Below, one piece after another: positions 10,801-20,700 of a DNA stretch of 64,000 nucleotides. This DNA is from Symsagittifera roscoffensis (lineage: Eukaryota > Xenacoelomorpha > Acoela > Convolutidae): positions 58,575,896-58,639,895 of the forward strand of contig NC_087068.1 in NCBI RefSeq assembly GCF_963678635.1, given 5' to 3'. Within the stretch, counting starts at the first letter, position 1; each line of letters starts with the position of its first letter. Both the position numbers and the translations under genes were made by a program. A model generated the notes under the pieces. The model saw nothing but the letters and a program-made list of their open reading frames with translations. It did no database searches and had not been told where the DNA came from.

Positions 10801-13800
10801 TTGCTTCTCTAGAAAACTCCAGATTTGTTTCACGAGGAGTGGTGCTTCCTCCCTCGTTTTATTCGTGGCGTTCTCCAGCCTTGGTGTCAGGAATGGCCAC
10901 CAGCCATTCTCTTGGGTCAAGCGATATTTCATCGATTCTAACTGTTTCTCCGTCTCGACCACATTTCTTCTCTCGTTGCTGGGACCCCTAGTCCTGCTGG
11001 TGGAATTTGCGACTTTCACATCCATACTCCGGAACCACAGGCTGGCCGTCAACTGGTTTATCGCCGGGTGGTCGTCCCCGATGACTGGGCTGAACTTGAG
11101 TTGTCTAGCAAAGTTCGATATCTCTAGCAAGAGTACCTCATCCAATACAATCAAGACATCGGCTAGTCCGTAAAAGCCCCTCAGCGCATGAGATATGTCA
11201 GCCCATGCCGCTGGTAATTCTGATCTGTAAAGTCTCAAGTTTACTGGCTCCAGCTCTCGATTGGGGGCTGCCATCAGAATCCGCCATTCACTCCCTTCCG
11301 CTATCAAGATTAAGACCGCATACACGAATTGTAGGGCGGGTGGCATGCTGGCGTATCCTGGGGATGTGGTAAACACCACCTTTGTCTTGGACCCAAATCT
11401 CGAGGCTACGTTCTCTTGTACCTCATTCATCGCCGCAAATAACGCCTGAATAGCCTCCCATATCTTCTTTGATGTCGGAATCTCTTTGCCCTTCAGTTGC
11501 TCAAGAAGTCCCATCGCGTGCAGGTGGTCATTCATTCCTGCAAACAATAGCAGCTCAGGTTCACAGGGCATCTCCGACTTTATTGCCACCACTAGGGTCA
11601 ACATCTGGTTCAATTCGGCTCCTGGCAAAGAGTATACCAGAGTCTCCGGCCAGAACAACTTGGGAGACGTTCCTTCGAAGTCTGATCCCGCCACAATGAT
11701 CACTCTTGCAGCAGCTGGATCTGCTCTATCATAAACTGCCAGAGTCTTGGCCAATTGGGTGCCGCCACAGGGCTTCCCGTACCTGGGATCCTCTGCCAAC
11801 CTTGGACCTTCGTAAGCAGCGTCAGGCAACTCCATTCCCCCCGGGTTGAGTAGCTTGTCTACTACCTTCAATTGCGCCGGGGTTGCCAACCTGATCCTGG
11901 CGATGCCAGTTCGGTGCTTGGGAGGTTCTGCTATAAGTCCAGGACTCCCTAGCTGCTTAAGAGGCCTGTAGTTAATGGGTCCCATGATCGTTTTTGTGGG
12001 AATTCCAGTCAGGTCTGTAGTCTCCATTAACTTCGTTCTCGAGAAATGCGCCTCGTGTGCTTTCAACCAGTCTACGCAATGATGTCTATTCAAGTCCTCA
12101 TGCGACACTCGTTCGATCCCCAGGGTTTCCGCCAACTCTCGTCTGCATTCCAAAGTCTCTAGATCCAGTTCCTTCACCTTCTCAGGATATCTCAAGCGGG
12201 TAGTCTCCCTAGACTTCTTTTCTCTCCTGCCATCTGCCACCACCACGGAGGACATCGCCGAGGTCGGAGGTGTTGATGACTCTACCTCCTCCGACTCCAT
12301 TGGTGTGGCACTCTGCAATCGGGTCTGATTGCTCCTCGAGCTATCTCTAGTATCAACTCTCGCTCCCAATCGACCAGCCAAGGCCCTCGAGGCAAGGAAT
12401 GGTGGGTTGGGAGGTGGCCCTAAAGTGAATTGGGCTGTCTCCAGCAGGTCCGCTTCTAGCGTGTTTATGTGTTCCTGGAAGACGTCGTTCAGCCACTCAG
12501 CTCCCCTTGGCCTATCGAAATGGATTCCATCTTTCGAGGTGTCTTCAGGGAATCCCTTGTTCTCCATGCGTTCGGCAACGTCTAACAGCCTGAGAGGAAG
12601 CACACTGTTCCGGTGTATTTCTCGGATCGCCTTGTTCAGGCTCCGCACCCTCTGGTTCATCTCTGGGGAGTGTTGATCAAACATCATGTTATAGGGGACC
12701 GTGCATATCGTCAGCAGGATGGGATCCATTTGGATCCTCAGCTCCTCAAGAAGGCAACTCATCTTGTCGCATAGCCTCGTCACTTTCCTTGCTTCTCCTC
12801 TCGACACGTCGTTGGTCCCAACCATCAAGGTGACTGTGTAAACTTTGGTCATTCCTAGCATGTCCAGAGTTGCCAACATCTGTGGCGTAGCAGCTCCAGC
12901 GAAACTCAAGACTCCCGTCTGCCAATGTGACCGGATCTGGGTCAACACCCGCACCAGGCTGTCCCCTATAATCAGGTGAACCGCACCCTCTGGCACACGA
13001 GGTGGCGCTAGATACTGCACCCAGGCTGCGTCGTGGAAGCAGTCCCTCCTGGCTTGCTGTTCCGCATTCCAGTCCAGCCGACTATGCTTGTGGTAGTTCC
13101 CCTCTGTGTTCTTCTTGTAGCTCGCGATCACGACGTTTCTGACCGGCTGTTCCCTCCAAGTTGGGGGAAGCTCTGGCCTTGTCGCTCTTTCACGACTCTG
13201 CTGCTGCAATTTCTCGCCCAGCTCCTTCAGGCGCGATGAGGCGCCACTCACCTGACTACCGCTCGAGGTCGAGGTGGGTGTATATCCTGGTAACACCACA
13301 TCCATCAGAGGACGTACAGGTTGGGTCTCTAGATTGCGCAAGGAGGGCGTCGCGTCATTCGGTATCCAGACCTCCAACCCTTCACTCATGTGTTCCCTGG
13401 CCTCGCGGTCAAGGTTGAACCGTCCTCTAGCCCTGGGAGCTTCATCCACCTCCATGCGCGACTCTGGCCTTGAGCTTGTCACCACTCGTTCGTTTGACCT
13501 GGCTCCCTTTTGTGCGTCCAGCTCGCGTTGTCGTTGTTCTATCCTTTCCAACTCCGACTTTAGTTGATCGCGATTCGCGGCGTTCTCCCGCACCTTTAGC
13601 TCCTGCTGATGTTCCGCCCTTAGCATCTCAAGTAATTTCAACGTCTGATCCCGCTCGTCGACTGCCTGGTCTCTCTCCAGCTGAAGCCTCTCCCTATCCA
13701 ACTTCGCCTGATCCCGATCGAGGTTCGCTTTATTCCTTTCCTTCAGCGCCTTCTCAAGCTCTTTCCTTAGGACTCCCAGCTCCGGATATGCCTCGGTCGT

Positions 13801-14208
13801 CTGTTGCGCCCGCGACATCGACGGCACCTTACTCGAGCTCTGGCCCGTGGATCTCGCTGTTGGCCTCGTCGGTAGCGGGAACTCTCCTGCGCCGTGTTCG
13901 GTGTTGTTACTCAGGCCAGGATTTCTTGCCAAGTCAAAGCCCCTTACTCCTCCATCCGCATTCCAAGACAACCATCTGGTCTGTGCTCGATTTGATATGC
14001 CCTCAGTGGTGTAGCCGACTATCAAGACAGCCTCCGTCGCAGACTCCCTGCACTCGCCCTGGTCCTCCAACTGGAGGATCGCATTCAGCATCACCGCCAT
14101 TCTCTCGTCGATCTGGGTGTGGTCCAGGTCCCTCAAGCGTCTGTACAGCTCGTCAAGAGTGGGCCTCTGCAGAGCCGTGGGCATAGAGTTCCAGAATCGG
14201 TCTGCCAT
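7840..14208 (-). CDS. ORF2 of element 1: coiled coil plus tandem SGNH-like hydrolase domains, 2122 aa
   Basis: A long accessory protein with no counterpart in ordinary gypsy elements. Residues about 145-240 are a charged coiled coil. Residues about 409-580 form a GDSL/SGNH-type hydrolase domain: block I IIGDSLVR (Ser 417), block III VGTND (Asn 466) and block V DGIHFD (Asp 560, His 563). This family usually hydrolyses esters. Residues about 835-1050 look like a degenerate second copy, with AGSDF, FAGMNDHLH and DDHPAIN at matching places. A hydrophobic stretch lies at about 1200-1232. Residues about 1580-2010 are highly charged and low in complexity. The start ATG aligns with that of element 2. 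Expression probably uses a spliced transcript, since an acceptor lies at 14441. The stop TAA aligns with a sense codon in element 2. Confidence 0.9.
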   Translation of the reverse strand: MADRFWNSMPTALQRPTLDELYRRLRDLDHTQIDERMAVMLNAILQLEDQGECRESATEAVLIVGYTTEGISNRAQTRWLSWNADGGVRGFDLARNPGLSNNTEHGAGEFPLPTRPTARSTGQSSSKVPSMSRAQQTTEAYPELGVLRKELEKALKERNKANLDRDQAKLDRERLQLERDQAVDERDQTLKLLEMLRAEHQQELKVRENAANRDQLKSELERIEQRQRELDAQKGARSNERVVTSSRPESRMEVDEAPRARGRFNLDREAREHMSEGLEVWIPNDATPSLRNLETQPVRPLMDVVLPGYTPTSTSSGSQVSGASSRLKELGEKLQQQSRERATRPELPPTWREQPVRNVVIASYKKNTEGNYHKHSRLDWNAEQQARRDCFHDAAWVQYLAPPRVPEGAVHLIIGDSLVRVLTQIRSHWQTGVLSFAGAATPQMLATLDMLGMTKVYTVTLMVGTNDVSRGEARKVTRLCDKMSCLLEELRIQMDPILLTICTVPYNMMFDQHSPEMNQRVRSLNKAIREIHRNSVLPLRLLDVAERMENKGFPEDTSKDGIHFDRPRGAEWLNDVFQEHINTLEADLLETAQFTLGPPPNPPFLASRALAGRLGARVDTRDSSRSNQTRLQSATPMESEEVESSTPPTSAMSSVVVADGRREKKSRETTRLRYPEKVKELDLETLECRRELAETLGIERVSHEDLNRHHCVDWLKAHEAHFSRTKLMETTDLTGIPTKTIMGPINYRPLKQLGSPGLIAEPPKHRTGIARIRLATPAQLKVVDKLLNPGGMELPDAAYEGPRLAEDPRYGKPCGGTQLAKTLAVYDRADPAAARVIIVAGSDFEGTSPKLFWPETLVYSLPGAELNQMLTLVVAIKSEMPCEPELLLFAGMNDHLHAMGLLEQLKGKEIPTSKKIWEAIQALFAAMNEVQENVASRFGSKTKVVFTTSPGYASMPPALQFVYAVLILIAEGSEWRILMAAPNRELEPVNLRLYRSELPAAWADISHALRGFYGLADVLIVLDEVLLLEISNFARQLKFSPVIGDDHPAINQLTASLWFRSMDVKVANSTSRTRGPSNERRNVVETEKQLESMKYRLTQENGWWPFLTPRLENATNKTREEAPLLVKQIWSFLEKQLELAERRDMTVVRFVSAANEVTIGGFWREHANGELKTRRDYEILKFLSPCWEREFLAGVFGTTATIFGAFVQEILGMPISLLLALYLVYPRYLFNMGPAYMFSRGVETLRVDGYLALVLLTHGELVSFHRLMEYGEPLSMGRVHTSIETSSYKCAAGLKTLLVQYLMMQNRYMTGEDENPTSREEWEKANRGMPLLTDLCLAMRSDPMGIIRGLEEVVTCIYGPAVTYAFPDPLVITYRHSVTHLSLISVLDGAALNWCQQEVLRARMSNTVLFGKVKDAEMMVCNFRGQMQCRMGGKREGPIEMYPKFWNLNPLTADGREILRIPAWKECFALVKRELETIMEKEILPATMPEFPIVRRMTLGMNSPLVVPSIMARMRAEEMQKDFTDGWDPLFIGYTAAVYFHTSEMKVNSWTTQAKKSRGSQPPGYEVRKVLRTLEKEGLENMLPIWDDGRMIVMEGHVALVDDMKFATRKYKAPYGLEQVEIRQEGTELDAAGQLHVALTEYKKLDPATPSPLSVDTPGDKRSGPVEDRFKKILERRRHESEEESMDETLSEAGEDMEVGNTPEPGPSGEELTTQELLKDLSEENWADTATPPLIPSPRKNLELPLAGETFNMGMLLLSSEEREKNTFEGNRDIFLGSLEDDAWQEFLEEFNREVGSETTLDKFKKELWDAVVRFGEPLLIGTGLDEKARKELLNKLVELRNARSKTRKEKCEDSSTLKRKTVDKMVDDIKRDKVGTSNMIKSTNILKARAGGRQELEEVDGEVESMMIATTPSSREVKTRKRKREVEGWGSPSVDAVSEGNLRETAPIVLARCKTAAYKNSSELRKPLEVEKEIEVPTSSTSEEDFKPQKVNVKRGSTNGQVGEVEIGKEWISKAHQDMGKQVTSDPLERNKTRNTSRTWWVALETLKEMEDCLKKLDSGIARRRRNWATQQKAEVNKIEMASHLKRSWQSLLKDHFEEAMRTSSSAPPLMANPFVRTAGQ

Positions 14209-14730
14209 TCTTTATAACTTCGGGATGTGTGTAGATAGATGTCAACCAGCTCAAGAATTACCTTACCAACTCAAGAATTACCTTACCAACTCAAGTATTA
14301 CCCAATTCAAGAAATCTCTAGAAATCTTCTCTTGCAAGCACTTGCTGTAGATCCGGATTGTCGCGTGTTCAATCAAGATTCTCTTTTTCTGTTTCTCGCT
14401 TGAGTGTAGTTGGATATTCAACTTTGTTTTCAAACTTGATCTGAAAACATAAAGCTCATTAAAACTTAGTATGTCACGTTCCTAACCTAGAGACCCCCCT
14501 TCTACCCATATGATTAAAATCTTATCATTCACATATCACTTAAAACAATTTGATTGGATCTCCCTTAAGAACATGCAGATTCATTTTATGTTTTAGCACC
14601 ATCAATTCTTTCTTTTAAAATTCAATTGTCATGCCAATCACATCTTAAGATCCCTTTACCTGCGCCGCACCCCAGTACCTGACTCAAGACTCCTCCCTCA
14701 CACCCGACCTGGTACTTCCATGTACCCGAC
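14209..14730 (-). promoter_or_regulatory. spacer between the two coding blocks, with 3' splice site at 14441
   Basis: On the coding strand ATGTTTTCAG/ATCA ends with AG at 14442-14441, 232 nt before the ORF2 ATG. It is pyrimidine-rich and of the nematode TTTTCAG type. Element 2 has TTTTCTAG/ATCC in the same place (ending 40432). The spacer also holds a 20-bp unit TCAAGAATTACCTTACCAAC repeated at 14251-14270 and 14271-14290, with a third partial copy to 14310. Confidence 0.5.
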
Positions 14731-17700
14731 TCAGGCGATGCTCAAGTAGTACTTCTTGTGAAGATGCACCATTATCTCTGTTTCTGCAAAGACCACATGT
14801 AGGATAGCGTACAATTCCCTCGAGCTCAGTTTGCCCCTGTTTGGGTCGTACACCGGCATCGAGACCTCCACTATTCCTCTTTCAATCATGAAGTCACGTA
14901 GTCTTGTCAGTGCCAATATCACGTGTTCGGGATCAATTGTGTTTCTGTCGTTGACTCTCGTTACTAGGAAGCAGAGGTATTTGCCCGGGACTTGTGCCAC
15001 TGACGGTGGAAGCGCTGCTATGCCTCCCAGTCCTGGCCTCTGTCTGAACAGAAACTCTACGTTCTGGTACTCTCTTTTGAAGTCAGCCTCCAATCTTGAT
15101 TTGAAACTCATGTCCGCCGTGATGCAGATCGCGCTGGTCCTGTTTGACAGGATGAAGTCGCTATCTGTTATCATGATGTTCTCTGAGTATTCATTGGGTA
15201 TTTCGAATTTCGTTTTGAAATTCCTTCCTATGGTAGGCTCTGGTTCTTCTTCCTCCAGTTCCAATCCGCTTGTTTCCCTCACTTCCTTGAGCTTCTTTAT
15301 CATCAAATTTTCGGTGTGGGTAAGTCCTACCCCCACTCCCCGGACAAAAATATTTATCGACGTCCCCGTCGATGTAGTCGGGTCTGAATTGTCCTTAGGG
15401 ATGTCCAGTGGCCTGTCTGTTGCTGTCCATCCGAAAAGAGGGTCCTCTGTCTTCATGTAATTTGCTGCTGATATATCGACTTGCTGAATGCTTTGTCCTT
15501 CGTGGCTCTCGTCCTTGACATCACGCATCCACTCTAGAATCCTCAAGTTCGTGTTCTCCCTCCTTTCTATTTCACTCTGCTCGAGATCCGTCTCCAATTC
15601 TGGCGTCGAGTAATCATCCTGCGGATAATGTCCACCATCGTCAATCACTTGCCATTCCTCTTCGGCCTCCAGTTCGCCTGCGCTTAGTAGTTCATCGCCC
15701 AACTTGTCTGGCTGTATCTTATCGATCAAGAAGTCATCCCCGTACCTATTGTACCTCATACCTGTTCGTTTACGATTGCCCGTCCTGGTTTCCGGTGGTG
15801 TTGGTCGATCCGGTTCCATCCACTTCGGTACCTCGTTTTGCTCTGGGTCGTTCCAGTCTTCTTCTACAAATGAACCTGCATCCGACTCCACTTCTATCTT
15901 TTCGTTGTCGTCCAAACTCAAGTTCTCATTACCATCATTTTTCTCTCTAGTGCCTTTCTCATTCACTTCGCACGCTGGTTCCACCACCAGGTACTCAAGA
16001 CCTTCCATGTCTTTTGGTAGGCACCAGTCCTCCGGGGACGGGACATGAGGCTTCAGATTTTCGTAATGTGCTGCTCGCCCTGTACTCAAGCGATAGAACC
16101 GTCCTTGTTGATGTACTTCCGTAATCATGAACGGTCCTCTCCATTTCTTGAGTAGTTTCTTTGTTCCCTTGGGCGGTATGACAATTTGGAAGACCCACAC
16201 GTATTGGCCCACTTCGTATGGCTTTGCTCTTAGTATCTTTTCGTCATATTTCTTGCGTTGCCTCATTTGCGCTTGCGCCGTGTTTCTCCGACATAGCTCG
16301 TTTAGCTCTTGTTGTCTTTTGATCGCTTCCTTCACGTATGCTTGAGGTGACGTCCTCTTCCCCTCGTACTCCGGGTAAAAGAATGTTATAGGCATTGCCC
16401 TTTCCCTGCCTGTCAACATCATGAAAGGACTGATACCCGTCGTTGAGTGCTGAGTACTATTATAGGCTCCTACTACCTGTGGCAGGTATTTGTCCCAGTC
16501 CGTCATGTATCTCGAGCAGTACACCCTGAGCATGTTGACCAGTGTCCTGTTCTGTCTCTCTACCAACCCATTGGTCTGTGGATGATAGGTCGTCGAGTGC
16601 GCTTGAGCAATGTGTGATCTCTTCATCAATTCTTTTGTCAAGTCCCCCACAAAAGCCTTGCCGTTGTCCGACTGGAAAGTCATTGGACAACCATACCGCG
16701 ATATCCAATGCGTTATCAGGTGATCACATGTCTCCTCTGCCGAGGCTGTCTGGCACGGAACCGCTTCCGCCAACTTGGTGAAGTGATCTATTATAACTAG
16801 TATTTGGTTATAACCCGACTCCGTCATGCAGATTTTCTGATGGTCTATCTGCACCACTTCATTGAATTCCGAACTCTCGACAGACTTGAGGGGAAACTTC
16901 ATCTTCCTTGGGTCTTTTACTTGAAGGCATGCTAGGCAGGCATTCACCCATCTCTCGCAAGCTTTTCTCATTCCCGGCCAATCAAACCTGTGAAGTATCC
17001 TTTGTTGTACTTTATCTATCCCCTGGTGGCCCATCTGGTCGTGTGATCTGAAAAGCACCTCCGTTTGGTACAATTGTGGTAGTATGATGAGGTTGTGTTT
17101 GTGTAATATTTTTTCCTCATCTCTTCTCTTGCACGCTACCACCCCTTCAGCTGTGTGATAAAGTAAATCTCTCTTTTCCTTGTAGAACTGGCTCAAGATC
17201 TTGTAGCTGTCTTCCTCAAGTTCCCCCTTCTCCTTGACTCCCGAATGGATCCATTTGGAGAGGTTACTTGTCATTTTGTCATTCTTCTGGGCCCTTATTA
17301 GGTCAGACAGCCTGTATCTCGCCTTAACGTGCTCCTTTAGCGCCATGATCTGTCCATTCATTTCACCAGGGTTGTGGGTGTCATCACTCAGCTTCACACA
17401 TATCATCCTTTTCACGATTTTCATGTCGTCTTCTGGTACCAGATTCGTTCTGACGTTTGAGTTGCACGATAGTTCCCTTAGTGGTTTTCTTGAAACTGCT
17501 ATTTTCTCGAGCTCTTCACTACCTCGTACCTCTTGTATTTCCAGATTGTACGTCCCTGAAGATGGATCCGTCTGTAATTCCCTGTCGTGCTGTCTCATCT
17601 TCTCTTCGGCCAGTATCATGCATAGACTGTCTTGATCCTCACTGCTCTCATCCGAATCTTCATCCCATTCTTTATGCTCCCCGGACAATTTTCCTTCTCC

Positions 17701-20700
17701 GGTTCCGTCTTCTTCCATGAATCTGTACCACTCCCCGGACTCTTGATCTAGTCCCAGGTGTTCAATTTCTTCTCTGAATGTCACTTTCTTATCCCTGACT
17801 TTTGTCTGCTCCAGAACTTTTTCGGGGATTTTTTCAACTAGTGATCGCACAACTTCCTTGCTATCAGTGATGCTCCCTTTTGAGACGTCAGTATTGTTCA
17901 CTGTTTCTTCTCTCCGAAGTATGGTTAGTTCCGGTGCCTCCTGACCTTTCCCTTGGATCACGGGCTTGTTATCTGATAGTTTCTCAAGCAACCTCATTAA
18001 GTCTTCATCTATTCGGACCGTTCCCTCCTCTACCTGGATGAGATCATAACCTTTTGCCTTGAGTGTTTCCCTCACGATCTTGGACTTGAGCATTATTCCT
18101 ATCGGAATCCCTCTATTTTTCTTCAAGATGGTCTTTTCAAGAGGCTCTTTCGGCAATTCGGGATGATCTTCTATCGGTTTGCCTGATTTGTCCAGCCATC
18201 TCGTGAGTGGAAGACTGTCGTACGTTTCTTTGTCCATAAAGGAGAAGCCGTCTTTGATCTCAGGTCTGTCCGCCTCTCTTTGTTCTTGCCTCTCGTAGAA
18301 CTCCGTCTTCTTACTCAAGCTGTCAGCATTTTGATGTTTATCTCGTGTTCTGTGCTCAATTATCATGTTGTATCCATCCAAGCGAACTATCCACCTCCCA
18401 ATATAGCTCTGGTCCATTGAGTACGTTTTCAGCCAGCTTAGTGCTCGGTTGTCGACTCGCAGCTTGAAGGGCTCACTGCCTAGGTATGCTCTGTATTTTT
18501 CGACAAAGGTGACCACCGCGAACATCTCTGCTTTCGGTGCTCCGTACTTCATTTCTGTGTCACTTAGGACCTTGCTCCCGTATGCTATTGGTCTCAAGAC
18601 TGTCTTCCCATTCCATTCTTGTTCTTGATGGAGAATCCCAGAAATGGCGACTACTGACGCGTCCGTGTCTAGCACGTACATCCCCTTCTCTGTCGGCATA
18701 CCCAGTACTGGTGCCTCACATAGCTCTTTCTTTATTCTCTGGAATGACTCTTCTGCCGCGTTGTTCCACGTGAACTTCTTGCCCTTATGTCTCATTAGTT
18801 GTTGCATCGGGTATACCTTGTCCGCATAGCCCTTGATGAATTCTCTATAATAGTTGGCGAAACCCAGGAAGCTCATCAGCTGGTGCTCCGTCTTCGGTGA
18901 TTTCCAGGTTAGGACTGCTTCCACGGCGTCTGGATCAGGTCTAATGCCGTGCTTATCTACCATCCTTCCCAAGTATTTAATCGAGTCCTTGAGTATCTCG
19001 CACTTTGATGGTTTACACTTCAGCCCCGATCTCTTCATGCACGCGAACACCTCGTCAAGCCTCTCGATGTGGTCTTCTAGTGTCGGCGTCGCTATTACCA
19101 CGTCGTCCACGTAGCACATTACCAGGTTGCCGTACTTCTTCGTCACGCCTATTAACGCGTGTGCCATCAGCCGCTGAAACGTGGCTGTTGCATTGCAGAG
19201 TCCAAACGGCATCCGTTTCCATTGAAACAGACCCAACTCGCAGGCGAACCCTGTCTTGTCCCTGTCTTGCTTCCTTAATGGTACCTGCCAAAAAGCCGAG
19301 CCTAAATCAAGAGTCGTAAAAAATTTTGCATCACCTAACTTCGAGAGGCTCTCATCAATTCTAGGTATGGGATAGGCATCCTTCACCGTGACGGAGTTCA
19401 GGTATCGAAAGTCACAACAAAACCTTAACTGGTCGCCTTTCTTTTTGGCCATCACTACTCCACACGCCCACGGTGACTTGGATGGTTCTATCATGTCATA
19501 CTCTAGTAACGTTTCGATTTCTTTTCTACACGCGTCCGATTTGTGTGGGGTCATGCGCCTCGCCCCCTCCCTGTGTGGTACCGCGTTTTCCTCAAGTTCA
19601 ATTTCATGTTCAACAAAATTACAACACCCGATATCCGCCTTATGCCTTGAAAAGACCTCCTCGTTTCGCTCTAGTACGTCCTTGATAGCTTCGAGCTGTT
19701 CATCTTTCAGTTTGCCCCTTAAATGTTCAATCTCCGGCAGAACCGGTTTATCAATTTGCATTTCATCTAGTGTGGGTCGCTCTGGAAAGTTCGAACAGCT
19801 CGAAAGCCCATCGTCCGTTTCTGACTTAAGTGATTTGATAAGACCTGAAGAATCTTTTATTCTCTGCAATCGTCTCAAGATACAAATTTTGTCCCTGTGG
19901 TTGGGACAATCAACAACTTCATTTTGTTTTGAGTTTTCAATTGTTTCATATCGAGTTTTAACCGGTAAAGCATATCCCAGCTTCCTCCCTCTCTGTATCG
20001 TGATCGGTATATCAAGGGTATTCAACAAGACACTGACGCAGAGGCCGCTCTTCGTTATCGAAAATGATCTTCCTAAAACAGCAGCGCTTTGACTATTAGG
20101 ATTTGGAACTATACACACTTGCTTGTTGTCACTTAGTTCATTATAATTTTTCATCCTCAAGCTTACGATTGCCGCTTCATTAGCTTTTAACCTCACTCTC
20201 CTACTCAAGAATACCGGTGCTTTGTTTTCATTTGCCATTATTAAATTTACCGGTTTGATTGCGTACCTCCTATCCGGGTTCCGTATCCTGAACATTGCAT
20301 TATTTAGATCAATCGTTACGTCGAAATTCCTGATGAAGTCTCTGCCCAAAATGAATTGGTCAGATTCATCTAGGTTTTCTACCACGATGAAGCTCATCCA
20401 CAGGTTACGTTCCCCCAAATTGAGAGCTATTATCGGCGTCCTGCCCAACACCCGAAGGGCCCCTTTGTTTGCAGCTGACAGCCGTATTCTAGAGTCTATC
20501 AAGTCACCTTTGTCAAAGCCCATTTTTTCCCATGTTTCGATTGGTATGACGCTCAAGACTGCTCCCGTGTCGAGTAATCCACGTAACTGAGTCTTTTTGC
20601 CATTTATGTCTAGCACGTGCCCTGTCACGTCTGCTTCCGTCCCGATGTGCATTGCATCTTCTTCGAGCATAGCGCAGTGTCCAATCGATCTTACTTTCAA

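Noticed and set aside
7840-14208. Envelope glycoprotein
   Set aside because: No signal peptide, no furin-type site and no clear C-terminal membrane anchor; SGNH domain and charged regions point elsewhere.
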